Below are positions 35,705 through 46,233 of a DNA stretch of 64,000 nucleotides, piece by piece. The translations under genes were made by a program, and so were the position numbers. Position 1 is the stretch's first letter; each line of letters begins with the position of its first letter. Source of the DNA: Weeksellaceae bacterium (GTDB taxonomy: Bacteria; Bacteroidota; Bacteroidia; Flavobacteriales; Weeksellaceae); contig JAKLPS010000033.1 of the NCBI GenBank assembly GCA_022013695.1, positions 38,857 to 102,856 of the forward strand, in the 5' to 3' direction. The notes beneath the pieces were generated by a model. It had not been told where the DNA came from. It was given only the letters and a program-made list of their open reading frames with translations, and ran no database searches.

Positions 35705-36118
35705 ATGCCTACTATTCAACAATTAGTAAGAAAAGGAAGAGTCGCACTCACCAAGAAGAGCAAATCGGCTGCCCTTGATTCTTGTCCACAAAGACGAGGT
35801 GTATGTACGAGAGTATATACCACCACTCCGAAGAAACCTAACTCTGCACTTAGAAAAGTTGCAAGGGTAAGACTTTCCAACGGTAAAGAGATCAACGCCT
35901 ACATCCCGGGCGAAGGACATAATCTTCAAGAGCACTCGATAGTATTGGTACGCGGCGGAAGGGTGAAAGACCTACCGGGAGTACGTTATCATATCGTAAG
36001 AGGTGCACTGGACACGGCAGGTGTCAGCGGAAGAACTCAAAGACGATCTAAGTATGGAGCCAAGAGACCAAAACCAGGTCAGGCAGCTGCAGCGCCAGCT
36101 AAAGGAAAGAAAAAATAA
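35705..36118 (+). CDS. rpsL: 30S ribosomal protein S12
   Basis: A 137-residue S12 protein, part of the decoding centre. It has [17 protein letters not shown] with the Lys whose substitution gives streptomycin resistance (wild type here), [26 protein letters not shown] with the second resistance Lys and the methylthiolated Asp region, and a short Ala/Lys tail. First gene of the str operon, directly after a strong promoter. Confidence 0.98.
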   Translation: MPTIQQLVRKGRVALTKKSKSAALDSCPQRRGVCTRVYTTTPKKPNSALRKVARVRLSNGKEINAYIPGEGHNLQEHSIVLVRGGRVKDLPGVRYHIVRGALDTAGVSGRTQRRSKYGAKRPKPGQAAAAPAKGKKK

Positions 36119-36141
36119 TCATTAAATAAGGTACAGAAACA

Positions 36142-36618
36142 ATGAGAAAGACAAAAGCGAAAAAAAGACCGTTGTTACCGGATCCAAAGTTTAATGATCA
36201 ATTGGTAACGAGATTTGTAAACAACTTGATGCTGGATGGTAAAAAATCGATTGCATTCAAAATATTCTATGACGCACTAGACATCGTAGAAACCAAAAAA
36301 GGAGAAACGGAAAAGACTGCCCTTGAAATCTGGAAAGACGCATTGACCAACGTAATGCCTCACGTAGAAGTACGTTCCCGAAGAGTAGGAGGAGCCAACT
36401 TTCAAATTCCGATGCCCATCAGAGCCGATAGAAAGATTTCTATGGCCATGAAATGGCTAATCAAATATTCCAAAGCAAGAAATGATAAATCTATGGCTTT
36501 GAAATTGGCCAACGAAGTGGTAGCCGCTTCCAGAGAAGAAGGCGCTGCTTACAAGAAAAAATCTGATACTCACAAAATGGCGGAAGCTAACAAAGCTTTC
36601 TCACACTTCAAATTCTAA
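36142..36618 (+). CDS. rpsG: 30S ribosomal protein S7
   Basis: A 158-residue S7, the primary assembly protein of the 30S head. The pattern [28 protein letters not shown] and the C-terminal [12 protein letters not shown] are typical. It lies 23 nt after rpsL. Confidence 0.98.
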   Translation: MRKTKAKKRPLLPDPKFNDQLVTRFVNNLMLDGKKSIAFKIFYDALDIVETKKGETEKTALEIWKDALTNVMPHVEVRSRRVGGANFQIPMPIRADRKISMAMKWLIKYSKARNDKSMALKLANEVVAASREEGAAYKKKSDTHKMAEANKAFSHFKF

Positions 36619-36624
36619 TTAGAA

Positions 36625-38742
36625 ATGAGTAGAGATCTTAAATACACAAGAAATATAGGAATTGCCGCGCACATTGATGCCGGTAAAACCACCACAACCG
36701 AAAGAATTTTATTCTATACTGGGGTCAACCACAAAATTGGAGAAGTTCACGATGGTGCTTCTACAATGGACTGGATGGAGCAGGAAGCAGAAAGAGGTAT
36801 CACCATTACTTCCGCCGCAACTACCTGTTCTTGGAATTTCCCAACAGACCAAGGAAAAACCCTTCCAGAAACAAAACCTTACCATTTCAACATCATCGAT
36901 ACACCAGGACACGTTGACTTCACAGTAGAAGTTAACCGGTCGTTGAGAGTTTTGGACGGATTGGTATTCCTTTTCTCTGCAGTAGATGGAGTCGAGCCTC
37001 AGTCTGAAACCAACTGGAGACTTGCCGATAACTACAAAGTAGCGAGAATGGGCTTCGTAAACAAAATGGACCGTCAAGGTGCCGACTTTCTTAATGTGGT
37101 AAACCAAGTTAAGACAATGTTGGGATCAAACGCCGTTCCGATTGTTTTACCAATCGGTGCAGAAGAAGATTTCAAAGGCGTGGTGGACTTAATTAAAAAC
37201 AGAGCTATCATCTGGGACGAAGCAGGACAAGGAGCTACTTTCGAAGTCGTGCCAATTCCTGAAGATATGAAGGAGGATGTTTTGGAATACAGAGAAAAAT
37301 TAGTAGAAGCAGTGGCGGATTACGATGAGACTTTGATGGAGAAATTTTTCGAAGATCCAGATTCTATCTCCGAAGACGAAATCAACGAAGCGCTTAGAAA
37401 AGCAACGATCGATCTTTCTATTATCCCAATGACTTGTGGCTCTTCATTCAAGAATAAAGGTGTGCAGTTTATGTTGGATGCAGTATGCAAATATTTGCCT
37501 TCACCATTGGATAAAGATGATATCAAAGGTATTGATCCTAGAACAGATCTTGAAGTTACAAGAAAACCAGACGTAAACGAGCCGTTCGCGGCTTTAGCAT
37601 TTAAGATTGCTACCGATCCTTTCGTAGGAAGATTGGCGTTCTTCAGAGCATACTCTGGAAGATTGGACGCTGGTTCTTATATCTTGAACACCCGTTCTGG
37701 AGATAAAGAAAGAATCTCGAGAATCTATCAGATGCACGCCAACAAGCAGAATCCTGTAGAATATATTGAAGCAGGAGATATCGGTGCAGCGGTAGGTTTC
37801 AAATCTATCAAAACTGGTGATACCATGTGCGATGAAAAACACCCAATCGTTCTGGAATCGATGGTTTTCCCAGATCCGGTAATTGGTATCGCTGTTGAGC
37901 CTAAAACTAAAGCTGACCAAGATAAAATGGGTAACGCTTTGGCCAAATTGGCAGAAGAGGATCCCACTTTTACGGTACGAACAGATGAGGCATCCGGGCA
38001 GACCATTATCTCCGGGATGGGTGAGCTTCACTTGGATATCATCGTCGATCGTATGCGGAGAGAATTCAAAGTAGAAGTGAACCAAGGACAGCCTCAAGTA
38101 GAGTACAAAGAAAATCTTACCAAAGTGGCGCCACACCGAGAAGTTTACAAAAAGCAATCTGGCGGAAAAGGTAAATTTGCGGATATTGTATTCGAATTGG
38201 GTCCGGCGGAAGAAGGTAAAGTTGGTTTAGAATTCATCAATGAAATAAAAGGGGGTAACGTTCCGAGAGAATTTGTTCCCGCCATCGAAAAAGGCTTTAA
38301 AGCGGCAATGAAAAATGGGCCTTTGGCTGGTTTTGAAGTGGAAGGTATCAAAGTTGTTCTCAAAGACGGATCTTTCCACGCCGTAGATTCGGATGCACTT
38401 TCTTTTGAAATGGCAGCCAAATTAGGATTTAGAGAAGCAGGTCGCGCTGCTAAGCCAGTCATTATGGAGCCGATTATGAAACTGGAAGTTGTAACTCCAG
38501 AAGAATATATGGGTAACATCATTGGTGACCTCAACAAGAGAAGAGGGACAATCAGCGGGCAGGAAGAGAAGAACGGTGCCGTTGTCATCAAAGGGTTTGT
38601 TCCACTTTCCGAAATGTTTGGATATGTCACTACTCTAAGAACGCTTTCATCTGGAAGAGCAACCTCTTCTATGGAATTGGAGAAATACCAAGCAACTCCT
38701 CAAAACGTTGCGGAAGATATCATTGCTAAAGCAAAAGGTTAA
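36625..38742 (+). CDS. fusA: Elongation factor G
   Basis: A 705-residue translational GTPase driving translocation. The P-loop [10 protein letters not shown], switch [11 protein letters not shown] and NKMD are intact, followed by domains II-V. It lies 6 nt after rpsG in the conserved str order, with normal length for EF-G. Confidence 0.98.
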   Translation: MSRDLKYTRNIGIAAHIDAGKTTTTERILFYTGVNHKIGEVHDGASTMDWMEQEAERGITITSAATTCSWNFPTDQGKTLPETKPYHFNIIDTPGHVDFTVEVNRSLRVLDGLVFLFSAVDGVEPQSETNWRLADNYKVARMGFVNKMDRQGADFLNVVNQVKTMLGSNAVPIVLPIGAEEDFKGVVDLIKNRAIIWDEAGQGATFEVVPIPEDMKEDVLEYREKLVEAVADYDETLMEKFFEDPDSISEDEINEALRKATIDLSIIPMTCGSSFKNKGVQFMLDAVCKYLPSPLDKDDIKGIDPRTDLEVTRKPDVNEPFAALAFKIATDPFVGRLAFFRAYSGRLDAGSYILNTRSGDKERISRIYQMHANKQNPVEYIEAGDIGAAVGFKSIKTGDTMCDEKHPIVLESMVFPDPVIGIAVEPKTKADQDKMGNALAKLAEEDPTFTVRTDEASGQTIISGMGELHLDIIVDRMRREFKVEVNQGQPQVEYKENLTKVAPHREVYKKQSGGKGKFADIVFELGPAEEGKVGLEFINEIKGGNVPREFVPAIEKGFKAAMKNGPLAGFEVEGIKVVLKDGSFHAVDSDALSFEMAAKLGFREAGRAAKPVIMEPIMKLEVVTPEEYMGNIIGDLNKRRGTISGQEEKNGAVVIKGFVPLSEMFGYVTTLRTLSSGRATSSMELEKYQATPQNVAEDIIAKAKG

Positions 38743-38762
38743 TTTTTTAAAAAATTAAAGAA

Positions 38763-39068
38763 ATGTCACAAAGAATCAGAATAAAATTAAAATCTTACGA
38801 TTACAACTTGGTAGACAAGTCTGCAGAGAAAATCGTAAAAACGGTAAAGTCAACGGGAGCTATTGTAAACGGTCCCATTCCATTGCCAACAAATAAGAGA
38901 ATCTTCACTGTACTAAGATCTCCGCACGTGAACAAGAAAGCAAGAGAGCAGTTCCAATTATCAGCTCACAAGAGATTGATGGATATCTACTCTTCTTCTT
39001 CCAAAACTGTAGATGCACTAATGAAATTAGAACTTCCTTCAGGCGTTGACGTAGAAATTAAAGTGTGA
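38763..39068 (+). CDS. rpsJ: 30S ribosomal protein S10
   Basis: A 101-residue S10 with [21 protein letters not shown] and [28 protein letters not shown]. It follows fusA by 20 nt. In most genomes rplC is next; here an unrelated gene intervenes and a terminator follows 106 nt downstream. Confidence 0.98.
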   Translation: MSQRIRIKLKSYDYNLVDKSAEKIVKTVKSTGAIVNGPIPLPTNKRIFTVLRSPHVNKKAREQFQLSAHKRLMDIYSSSSKTVDALMKLELPSGVDVEIKV

Positions 39069-39173
39069 TAATTTTTATTGTCATAGTTTAACAGATTCCA
39101 TTTCTAAAATAATAAGGGAAATGTTGTCAAGACCAATTGATAAAGGAATAGTAATTCTAAATTCAATTTCTCC

Positions 39174-39208
39174 AAAAGACCTTCGATCTTGAAGGTCTTT
39201 TGTTTTTA
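39174..39208 (+). terminator. Rho-independent terminator after rpsJ
   Basis: Perfect 11-bp stem AAAAGACCTTC (39174-39184) / GAAGGTCTTTT (39191-39201), loop GATCTT, followed by GTTTTTAT. It ends the str half of the ribosomal cluster and lies only 25 nt before the iron permease start, so that gene may depend on read-through. Confidence 0.9.
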
Positions 39209-39232
39209 TAAAACCAATTAATTCTAAAAAAA

Positions 39233-39685
39233 ATGAAAAATAAAAATCTTTTTGAGCGCTTCGCAAATGCAGCGACCAATTTCACAGGAAGTTCTTATGC
39301 CTTTATTGCAGCCGTAACCATCGTTGTGATTTGGGCCATCTCGGGTCCTATTTTCGACTATTCAGAAACGTGGCAGCTTGTGATCAACACGGGGACCACC
39401 GTCATTACATTCCTGATGGTTTTCCTCATCCAAAAATCCCAAAACAAAGACAGCAAGGCCATTCAGCTAAAATTAAATGAATTGATTGCCGCCAGCAAAC
39501 AGGCCAGCAATCGAATGGTGGACATAGAGGATCTGACGGAGAAAGAGCTAGATCAACTTCATAGATATTTTGTAAAGATTGCAGAATTATCAAAAAAAGA
39601 TGTGGATATACACAAATACTATTCTATAGATGCTGCTGTGAAGAAGCACAAAACTAAATATGAGCAGAAAATCCAAGAATCATAA
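39233..39685 (+). CDS. Low-affinity iron permease (Fet4-like) family protein
   Basis: A 150-residue protein with two transmembrane helices (about residues 22-42 and 53-70) and a long charged cytoplasmic tail. The pattern FANAATNFTGSSYAFIAAVTIVVIWAISGPIF and the QNKDSKAIQLKLNELI stretch match the low-affinity iron permease family (yeast Fet4 relatives), whose bacterial members are short. Transport activity is not proven for bacterial ones. It sits between rpsJ and rplC, splitting genes that are normally adjacent. Confidence 0.82.
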   Translation: MKNKNLFERFANAATNFTGSSYAFIAAVTIVVIWAISGPIFDYSETWQLVINTGTTVITFLMVFLIQKSQNKDSKAIQLKLNELIAASKQASNRMVDIEDLTEKELDQLHRYFVKIAELSKKDVDIHKYYSIDAAVKKHKTKYEQKIQES

Positions 39686-39771
39686 ATAGGCCCATAAAAT
39701 CTGACCGTCCAAACAAATATTGAGCACCATTCCGTAACTCACAAATTATCAAATAATTTCCAAATATTTAT

Positions 39772-39801
39772 TTGTCATTATAAAAAATATTCCTACATTT
39801 G
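39772..39801 (+). promoter_or_regulatory. Strong promoter of the rplC-rplQ (S10-spc-alpha) operon
   Basis: TTG (39772-39774), 19 nt, TACATTTG (39794-39801): a perfect Bacteroidota promoter. The predicted start near 39807 leaves a leader of about 90 nt before rplC. Confidence 0.87.
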
Positions 39802-39824
39802 CACACTCATTTTAGGGAAGGAGT

Positions 39825-39869
39825 ATGCCTATTTCAAACATAGTATATACGAACACCGCTGGAATGTAA
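39825..39869 (+). other. 14-codon micro-ORF in the rplC leader, preceded by an SD-like AAGGAG
   Basis: ATG at 39825 begins a short frame coding MPISNIVYTNTAGM and stops at 39869, 29 nt before rplC. AAGGAG (39818-39823) lies 1 nt upstream, unusual in a genome whose genes generally lack Shine-Dalgarno sequences. The spacing is too short for standard initiation, so it could be a structural or regulatory element rather than a translated peptide. Confidence 0.35.
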
Positions 39870-39898
39870 TATTTTAATATAATAGATATATATAAATA

Positions 39899-40525
39899 AT
39901 GTCAGGTATTATTGGAAAAAAAATCGGGATGACATCTCTGTTTGACGAGAACGGCAAAAACATGCCTTGTACCGTAATTCAGGCAGGTCCGTGCTCGGTT
40001 TTACAGGTCAGAACCGTAGAGAAAGATGGCTACAAAGCCGTTCAGTTGGGTTTCGATGACAAGAGTGAGAAGAACGTTGGTAAAGCGTTAGCCGGCCATT
40101 TCAAAAAGGCAGGCTCAGCTCCTAAAGCTAAGTTGGTAGAGTTCTACAGAGAATTCGTTGACCAAGTGACGGTAGGAGAAGAGGTAACTGTAAAATTATT
40201 CGGCGAAGGAGAATTCGTGGATGTAACAGGTACTTCCAAAGGTAAAGGTTTCCAAGGTGTGGTGAAAAGACACGGCTTTGGAGGTGTAATGCAGGCCACT
40301 CACGGACAGCACAACAGACTTAGAGCCCCAGGTTCTATCGGTGCAGGTTCAGATCCTTCTAGAGTATTCAAGGGGATGAGAATGGCAGGCAGAATGGGAG
40401 GTAAGCAGGTCACCGTGCAAAACCTTCAAGTATTGAAAGTAGATGAGGAACAAAATCTTTTAGTTGTAAAAGGTGCTATTCCGGGAGCAAAAAATTCTTA
40501 TGTAATTGTCAGAAAATGGAATTAG
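39899..40525 (+). CDS. rplC: 50S ribosomal protein L3
   Basis: A 208-residue L3 beginning [19 protein letters not shown], with [19 protein letters not shown] and [26 protein letters not shown] near the peptidyl-transferase centre. First gene after the second ribosomal promoter. Confidence 0.98.
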   Translation: MSGIIGKKIGMTSLFDENGKNMPCTVIQAGPCSVLQVRTVEKDGYKAVQLGFDDKSEKNVGKALAGHFKKAGSAPKAKLVEFYREFVDQVTVGEEVTVKLFGEGEFVDVTGTSKGKGFQGVVKRHGFGGVMQATHGQHNRLRAPGSIGAGSDPSRVFKGMRMAGRMGGKQVTVQNLQVLKVDEEQNLLVVKGAIPGAKNSYVIVRKWN

Positions 40526-41145
40526 TCGTATTAAATACATCAGGAAAAGAAACCGGAAGAAAAGTAGCTCTTGACGAATCAGTTTTCGGAATAGAGCCCA
40601 ATCAGCACGCGGTTTACTTAGAGGTTAAACAATATCTTGCCGCTCAGCGACAAGGGACTCACAAATCAAAAGAAAGAAGCGAGATCACAGGATCTACCCG
40701 AAAACTTAAAAAGCAAAAGGGATCCGGATCTGCAAGATATGGTGATATCAAGTCGCCAACTTTCAAAGGTGGAGGTAGAGTTTTTGGTCCGAAACCAAGA
40801 GATTACCGTTTCAAATTGAACAAATCTTTGAAAAGATTAGCCAAGAAATCTGTGCTTTCTCAAAAATTGAAAGACAACAGCGTTAGAGTTTTGGAAAATT
40901 TCAGTTTTGATGCGCCTAAGACCAAAGAATTCATCAAATTGTTGGATGCTTTGACACTTACAGGTAAAAAATCATTATTCGTACTTCCTGAGTCTAACAA
41001 GAATGTATATTTATCTTCAAGAAACTTACCGAAAACAAAAGTTTTGAATTATAACGAGATCTCTTCTTATGATTTGATCAATGCCGGTGAAATTATCTTC
41101 TTGGAAGATGCCGTAGAAAAATTTCAGGAAAATCTAAAGAAATAA
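40516..41145 (+). CDS. rplD: 50S ribosomal protein L4
   Basis: A 209-residue L4 with the exit-tunnel loop region ([20 protein letters not shown], then FGPKPRDY). Its ATG lies 10 nt inside the end of rplC, implying translational coupling. L4 is an autoregulator in proteobacteria; no equivalent site is identified here. Confidence 0.97.
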   Translation: MELVVLNTSGKETGRKVALDESVFGIEPNQHAVYLEVKQYLAAQRQGTHKSKERSEITGSTRKLKKQKGSGSARYGDIKSPTFKGGGRVFGPKPRDYRFKLNKSLKRLAKKSVLSQKLKDNSVRVLENFSFDAPKTKEFIKLLDALTLTGKKSLFVLPESNKNVYLSSRNLPKTKVLNYNEISSYDLINAGEIIFLEDAVEKFQENLKK

Positions 41146-41148
41146 ATC

Positions 41149-41439
41149 ATGTCAGTTATTATTAAACCAATCATTTCAGAAAAAGCAAACTATCTTACAG
41201 AGTTGAGAGGTGCTTATTCTTTCTTAGTTGCTCCCAAAGCAAACAAGATCCAGATCAAAGGTGCAATAGAAGCACATTATGGTGTAAAAGTAGCAGACGT
41301 TAGAACGATGATTTATGCGCCTAAAGTTTCTACAAAAAACACCAAACAAGGACTCCAGGTTGGGAAAACCAATAAATTGAAGAAAGCGGTTGTAACACTG
41401 GCCGCCGGCGATGTTATTGATCTTTTCGCAACGAATTAA
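41149..41439 (+). CDS. rplW: 50S ribosomal protein L23
   Basis: A 96-residue L23 at the tunnel exit, docking site for trigger factor and SRP. The pattern IIKPIISEKANYL and the basic loop KNTKQGLQVGKTNKLKKAVV fit. It lies 3 nt after rplD. Confidence 0.96.
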   Translation: MSVIIKPIISEKANYLTELRGAYSFLVAPKANKIQIKGAIEAHYGVKVADVRTMIYAPKVSTKNTKQGLQVGKTNKLKKAVVTLAAGDVIDLFATN

Positions 41440-41458
41440 TTAATTATAAATAATAGTA

Positions 41459-42280
41459 ATGTCTGTTAGAAAATTAAAACCTATCACCCCGGGACAGAGA
41501 TTCAGAATTGTAAACAATTTTGAGGAAATTACTACCAACAAACCAGAGAAATCTCTTACCGTTGGTATTAGTAAGTCAGGTGGACGTAACCAAACTGGTA
41601 AGATGACCATGCGTTACACCGGCGGTGGACACAAAAAGAAATACAGAATTATCGACTTCAAAAGAAACAAACACGATGTAGAAGCCACGGTAAAAACTGT
41701 AGAATATGATCCCAATAGAACTGCTTTCATCGCTTTGGTGGAATATGCAGACGGCGAGAAAAGATACATCATCGCTCCAAACGGAATCAAAGTAGATCAA
41801 AAAATAGTTTCAGGAGAAAGCGTAGAACCTAATGTTGGCAACGCTATGAAACTGAAAAATATCCCGCTGGGAACTGTAATCTCTTGCATCGAAATGAAAC
41901 CCGGGCAAGGTGCTATCCTTGCCAGAAGCGCCGGATCATCCGCTCAATTAACTTCGAGAGACGGGAAATACGCCATCGTGAAATTGCCTTCAGGAGAATC
42001 TAGAATGATCCTCACCGAGTGTTATGCAATGATCGGATCTGTTTCCAACTCAGATCATCAGTTGACTGTATCGGGAAAAGCTGGCAGAAGCAGATGGCTT
42101 GGGAGAAGACCTAGAACGAGAGCCGTCGTAATGAACCCAGTAGATCACCCGATGGGTGGTGGCGAAGGACGTTCGTCCGGAGGACACCCAAGATCTAGAA
42201 ACGGTATGCCGGCCAAAGGTTACAAAACTAGAAAGAAAAACAAAGCGTCTAACCGTCACATCATATCTAAAAGAAAATAA
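41459..42280 (+). CDS. rplB: 50S ribosomal protein L2
   Basis: A 273-residue L2 with [22 protein letters not shown] near the N-terminus and the conserved C-terminal [18 protein letters not shown] containing the His essential for peptidyl transfer. 19 nt after rplW. Confidence 0.98.
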   Translation: MSVRKLKPITPGQRFRIVNNFEEITTNKPEKSLTVGISKSGGRNQTGKMTMRYTGGGHKKKYRIIDFKRNKHDVEATVKTVEYDPNRTAFIALVEYADGEKRYIIAPNGIKVDQKIVSGESVEPNVGNAMKLKNIPLGTVISCIEMKPGQGAILARSAGSSAQLTSRDGKYAIVKLPSGESRMILTECYAMIGSVSNSDHQLTVSGKAGRSRWLGRRPRTRAVVMNPVDHPMGGGEGRSSGGHPRSRNGMPAKGYKTRKKNKASNRHIISKRK

Positions 42281-42282
42281 AT

Positions 42283-42561
42283 ATGTCAAGATCACTTAAA
42301 AAAGGACCTTTTATTCATCATACTTTAGATAAGAAGGTTCAGACAAATATAGAGTCTAATAAAAAGACAGTCATCAAAACTTGGTCCAGAGCGTCTATGA
42401 TCTCTCCAGACTTCGTAGGTCAAACTATCGCAGTACACAACGGGAAATCTTTTATCCCTGTTTATGTTACAGAAAATATGGTAGGACACAAGCTAGGCGA
42501 ATTTTCTCCGACAAGATCTTTCAGAGGTCACGGTGGTAACAAAAATAAAGGAGGTAGATAA
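42283..42561 (+). CDS. rpsS: 30S ribosomal protein S19
   Basis: A 92-residue S19 beginning [11 protein letters not shown] and ending with the basic [12 protein letters not shown] tail. It partners S13 in the 30S head. 2 nt after rplB. Confidence 0.98.
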   Translation: MSRSLKKGPFIHHTLDKKVQTNIESNKKTVIKTWSRASMISPDFVGQTIAVHNGKSFIPVYVTENMVGHKLGEFSPTRSFRGHGGNKNKGGR

Positions 42562-42563
42562 TC

Positions 42564-42959
42564 ATGGGATCAAGAAAAAGAGAAAGTGCATTAGCACGTA
42601 AAGTAGCAAACCAAGATGTGGCAAAAGCGTTGTACAACGACTGCCCGTCTTCTCCAAGAAAAATGAGATTAGTTGCTGATATCATCAGAGGAGTAGAGGT
42701 AGAGAAAGCTTTGTCCATCTTAAAATATTCTAAAAAAGGGGCTTCCGAGAAATTGGAAAAAGTACTTCTTTCTGCCATTGCCAACTGGCAATCCAAAAAC
42801 GAAGGTGCCGACATAGAGGAAGCAAACCTGGTTGTAAAAGAAGTATTCGTGGATAGCGCCAGACAACTGAAGAGACTGAGACCGGCTCCGCAAGGACGCG
42901 GCTACAGAATCAGAAAGAGATCTAACCACATTACATTAATCTTAGGTACTAAAAATTAA
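42564..42959 (+). CDS. rplV: 50S ribosomal protein L22
   Basis: A 131-residue L22 with [14 protein letters not shown] and the tunnel hairpin [22 protein letters not shown], where macrolide-resistance changes can occur; none is evident. 2 nt after rpsS. Confidence 0.97.
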   Translation: MGSRKRESALARKVANQDVAKALYNDCPSSPRKMRLVADIIRGVEVEKALSILKYSKKGASEKLEKVLLSAIANWQSKNEGADIEEANLVVKEVFVDSARQLKRLRPAPQGRGYRIRKRSNHITLILGTKN

Positions 42960-42967
42960 TTCAAGGT

Positions 42968-43720
42968 ATGGGACAGAAGACAAATCCAATTGGTAACAGA
43001 TTAGGAATCATCAGAGGATGGGATTCTAACTGGTTTGGTGGTAAAAACTACGGCGACAGAATCGCGGAAGATTACAAAATCAGAAGATACCTTGAAGCAA
43101 GATTATCCAAAGGCGGAATTTCAAAAATCTATATTGAGAGAACCCTGAAATTAGTAACTGTAACGATCACGACTGCACGACCGGGATTAATCATCGGAAA
43201 AGGCGGACAAGAAGTTGACAAACTAAAAGAAGAATTGAAAAAATTGACTGGAAAAGATATCCAGATTAATATCTTCGAAATCAAAAGACCTGAGCTGGAT
43301 GCCGTACTAGTTGCCGACAGCATTGCTAAGCAGATTGAAAACCGTATCTCCTACAGAAGAGCTGTGAAAATGGCGATCGCTTCTACAATGAGAATGGGTG
43401 CAGAAGGGATCAAAGTGCAAATCTCCGGAAGATTGAACGGCGCTGAAATGGCACGTTCTGAAAACTTCAAAGACGGAAGAATTCCTTTATCGACTTTCCG
43501 GGCAGATATCGATTATCACATCGGTGAAGCATTGACGCAGTATGGTAAATTAGGCGTCAAAGTTTGGATCATGAAAGGAGAAGTGTACGGCAAGAGAGAG
43601 CTTACGCCACTCGTAGGACAACAGAAAAAAGCACCTTCCGGAGGACGCAGCGACAGAAATGAAAGAGGCGGAGATAGAGAGAACCGAGGTGGCGAGAGAA
43701 AACCAAGAAGAAATAATTAA
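42968..43720 (+). CDS. rpsC: 30S ribosomal protein S3
   Basis: A 250-residue S3 with an N-terminal KH domain ([21 protein letters not shown]) and the C-terminal S3 domain ([11 protein letters not shown]). It ends in an Arg/Gly/Asn-rich tail ([18 protein letters not shown]), longer than in enterobacteria. 8 nt after rplV. Confidence 0.98.
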   Translation: MGQKTNPIGNRLGIIRGWDSNWFGGKNYGDRIAEDYKIRRYLEARLSKGGISKIYIERTLKLVTVTITTARPGLIIGKGGQEVDKLKEELKKLTGKDIQINIFEIKRPELDAVLVADSIAKQIENRISYRRAVKMAIASTMRMGAEGIKVQISGRLNGAEMARSENFKDGRIPLSTFRADIDYHIGEALTQYGKLGVKVWIMKGEVYGKRELTPLVGQQKKAPSGGRSDRNERGGDRENRGGERKPRRNN

Positions 43721-43796
43721 TAAAATTTTAGAGGATAGTTTTTAAATGACCGTTACTTTTTTAAAATCTAAATTCTAAAATCTAAAATTTAAAATT
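43721..43796 (+). repeat. AT-rich heptad-like repeat spacer between rpsC and rplP
   Basis: The 76-nt gap contains near-tandem TCTAAAA/TCTAAAT units at about 43766-43790. No gene or terminator is seen. A similar tract occurs between rpsK and rpsD. Confidence 0.6.
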
Positions 43797-44222
43797 ATGT
43801 TACAACCAAAAAGAACCAAATTCCGCAGAGTTCACAAGATGAAGATGAAGGGGATTGCCCAGAGAGGGAATCAACTCGCTTACGGAACTTTCGGGATCAA
43901 AGCTACAGATGGAGCTTGGATCACTGCAAGACAAATTGAAGCAGCGCGTATTGCTGCTACAAGATATATGAAAAGAGAAGGTCAGCTGTGGATCAAAATA
44001 TTCCCAGACAAGCCGATTACTAAAAAACCAGCCGAAGTAAGGATGGGTAAAGGTAAAGGTGCTGTAGAATATTGGGTAGCCGTAGTGAAACCCGGTAAAA
44101 TTATGTTCGAAGTTGGTGGAGTACCTTATGATGTTGCCAAAGAAGCCCTTAGGCTGGCTGCTCAGAAGTTACCGATCGTAACCAAGTTCGTAGTTGCTAA
44201 CGATTTTGTTAAACCTCTATAA
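43797..44222 (+). CDS. rplP: 50S ribosomal protein L16
   Basis: A 141-residue L16 with [19 protein letters not shown] and the loop [22 protein letters not shown]. It helps position tRNA at the A site. It follows a 76-nt AT-rich gap. Confidence 0.98.
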   Translation: MLQPKRTKFRRVHKMKMKGIAQRGNQLAYGTFGIKATDGAWITARQIEAARIAATRYMKREGQLWIKIFPDKPITKKPAEVRMGKGKGAVEYWVAVVKPGKIMFEVGGVPYDVAKEALRLAAQKLPIVTKFVVANDFVKPL

Positions 44223-44233
44223 TCTCTATTAAA

Positions 44234-44419
44234 ATGAAAAATGCTGACATCAAAAATTTAAGCAAAGAGGATTTGACAAACCAATTGGCTGAGGCCAAAG
44301 CTAATTATACGAGAACAAAATTAGCCCACAAGATCAGTCCATTGGAAAATCCAATCTTAATCAGAGATTTGAGAAGATCGATCGCAAGACTTAACACAGA
44401 GTTAACTAACAAACAATAA
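44234..44419 (+). CDS. rpmC: 50S ribosomal protein L29
   Basis: A 61-residue helical hairpin protein with the L29 pattern LSKEDLTNQLAEAKANY and NPILIRDLRRSIARLNTEL. It sits near the tunnel exit. 11 nt after rplP. Confidence 0.96.
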   Translation: MKNADIKNLSKEDLTNQLAEAKANYTRTKLAHKISPLENPILIRDLRRSIARLNTELTNKQ

Positions 44420-44431
44420 TTCCTTTTTACA

Positions 44432-44686
44432 ATGGACAGAAATTTAAGAAAAAAAAGAATCGGAATAGTTTCCAGCAATAAAATGGAAAAGACTATTGTT
44501 GTTAGCGAAACTACGAGAGTTAAACATCCAATGTACGGTAAATTCGTTTTGAAAACGAAAAAATATACGGCACACGATGAGAAAAACGAGTGCACAGAGG
44601 GCGATACAGTTTTGATCACAGAAACTAGACCTTTGAGCAAAAGCAAAAGATGGAGATTAGTAAGAATCATAGAAAAAGCTAAATAA
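44432..44686 (+). CDS. rpsQ: 30S ribosomal protein S17
   Basis: An 84-residue OB-fold protein with [17 protein letters not shown] and [20 protein letters not shown]. Its stop shares one base with the rplN start. Confidence 0.97.
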   Translation: MDRNLRKKRIGIVSSNKMEKTIVVSETTRVKHPMYGKFVLKTKKYTAHDEKNECTEGDTVLITETRPLSKSKRWRLVRIIEKAK

Positions 44687-45054
44687 TGTTACAAACCGAG
44701 TCAAGATTAAAAGTTGCTGATAACACAGGTGCTAAAGAAGTACTGGTAATCAGAGTTCTAGGAGGTACTAGAAGAAGATATGCTTCTGTTGGTGATAAAA
44801 TTGTAGTGACTATCAAAGATTCTACACCATCCGGAAACGCAAAAAAAGGTCAGGTTTCTAAAGCGGTAGTCGTACGAACTAAAAAAGCCGTGCGAAGAAA
44901 AGATGGTTCCTACATCAAATTCGAAGACAATGCTTGTGTTTTGCTCAACGCTGGAGGAGAGATGAGAGGAACACGTGTTTTTGGACCAGTTGCCCGTGAG
45001 TTGAGAGACAAAGAATATATGAAGGTTATTTCATTAGCTCCTGAAGTACTTTAA
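44686..45054 (+). CDS. rplN: 50S ribosomal protein L14
   Basis: A 122-residue L14 beginning [19 protein letters not shown] and including [21 protein letters not shown]. It forms an intersubunit bridge. It overlaps rpsQ by one base. Confidence 0.98.
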   Translation: MLQTESRLKVADNTGAKEVLVIRVLGGTRRRYASVGDKIVVTIKDSTPSGNAKKGQVSKAVVVRTKKAVRRKDGSYIKFEDNACVLLNAGGEMRGTRVFGPVARELRDKEYMKVISLAPEVL

Positions 45055-45075
45055 TTTTAAAATTTTACAAGAAAA

Positions 45076-45396
45076 ATGACAAAAGTTAAAATAAAAAGAG
45101 GCGACAACGTGCTGGTAACTACCGGAAAAAATAAAGGTAGCAAAGGTGAAGTTCTAGAAGTAATCAGAAAAGAAGGTAAAGATCCAAGAGTAGTAGTAGC
45201 AGGACTTAACATCGTGAAAAAGCACGTGAAGCCGTCCGCATCTAATCCTCAAGGTGGAATTGTTGAAAAAGAAGCTTCTTTACACATTTCAAACGTGGCG
45301 CTGGTTGACAAAAACGGGAAAGCTACCAAGACTGGAACCAAAGTAGAAGGAGACAAAAAAGTACGAGTAGCGAAAACTACCGGCGAAACTTTATAA
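45076..45396 (+). CDS. rplX: 50S ribosomal protein L24
   Basis: A 106-residue KOW-domain protein (KIKRGDNVLVTTGKNKGSKGEV), an assembly initiator of the 50S subunit. 21 nt after rplN. Confidence 0.97.
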   Translation: MTKVKIKRGDNVLVTTGKNKGSKGEVLEVIRKEGKDPRVVVAGLNIVKKHVKPSASNPQGGIVEKEASLHISNVALVDKNGKATKTGTKVEGDKKVRVAKTTGETL

Positions 45397-45408
45397 TTAA
45401 AATTTACG

Positions 45409-45960
45409 ATGGAATATATAGTAAGACCAAAACAACAATATAAAGACAAAATTGTTCCTGCAATGATGGAAGAATTTGGGTACAAATCTGTCATGCAGGT
45501 TCCTAAATTATTAAAAATCGTTGTCAGCCAAGGACTTGGAGCAGCCGTTCAGGATAAAAAAATCGTGGATTACGCTGTAGAAGAATTGACTGCTATCACA
45601 GGACAAAAAGCGGTAGGTACTTTATCTAAAAAAGATGAGGCAGCCTTCAAACTAAGAAAAGGAATGCCCATAGGAGCGAGAGTAACACTTAGAGCGGATA
45701 AAATGTACGAATTCTTGGACCGATTGACCTCGTCTGCATTACCTAGAATTAGAGATTTTTCTGGGATCAAAGCCGACGGTTTCGACGGTAGGGGTAACTA
45801 CAACTTAGGAATAACAGAGCAAATTATCTTCCCAGAGATCGTCATAGACAAAGTGAAAAAAATCCAAGGGATGGACATCACTTTCGTGACTACTGCCAAA
45901 ACGGATAAAGAAGCAAAATCATTATTAACTCACTTCGGTTTACCTTTCAAAAAAAACTAA
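45409..45960 (+). CDS. rplE: 50S ribosomal protein L5
   Basis: A 183-residue L5 that contacts 5S rRNA, with [19 protein letters not shown] and [18 protein letters not shown]. 12 nt after rplX. Confidence 0.98.
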   Translation: MEYIVRPKQQYKDKIVPAMMEEFGYKSVMQVPKLLKIVVSQGLGAAVQDKKIVDYAVEELTAITGQKAVGTLSKKDEAAFKLRKGMPIGARVTLRADKMYEFLDRLTSSALPRIRDFSGIKADGFDGRGNYNLGITEQIIFPEIVIDKVKKIQGMDITFVTTAKTDKEAKSLLTHFGLPFKKN

Positions 45961-45963
45961 GAA

Positions 45964-46233
45964 ATGGCTAAAGAATCAATGAAAGCGCGCGAGCGCAAAA
46001 GAGAAGCTACTGTAGCAAAATATGCTGAGAAAAGAAAAGCTTTGAAAGAAGCTGGAGATTACGAAGCATTGCAGAAGCTGCCAAAAAATGCTTCTCCTGT
46101 AAGATTGCACAACAGATGTAAATTGACAGGAAGACCACGAGGATATATGAGAACATTCGGACTTTCCAGAGTAACTTTCAGAGAAATGGCAAACAACGGA
46201 CTGATCCCAGGCGTGAAAAAAGCTAGTTGGTAA
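45964..46233 (+). CDS. rpsN: 30S ribosomal protein S14, zinc-free type
   Basis: An 89-residue S14 of the long class without the Cys-x2-Cys zinc ribbon ([27 protein letters not shown]), so it should not need zinc. 3 nt after rplE and followed by a 133-nt gap. Confidence 0.97.
   Translation: MAKESMKARERKREATVAKYAEKRKALKEAGDYEALQKLPKNASPVRLHNRCKLTGRPRGYMRTFGLSRVTFREMANNGLIPGVKKASW

Noticed and set aside
36709..38630. Minus-strand open frames opposite fusA, up to 187 codons
   Set aside because: Antisense shadows of a highly conserved gene; low-complexity composition and no start signals.
39825..39869. Calling the rplC-leader micro-ORF a protein-coding gene
   Set aside because: Only 14 codons, with the SD-like sequence too close to the ATG; kept as a possible regulatory feature only.
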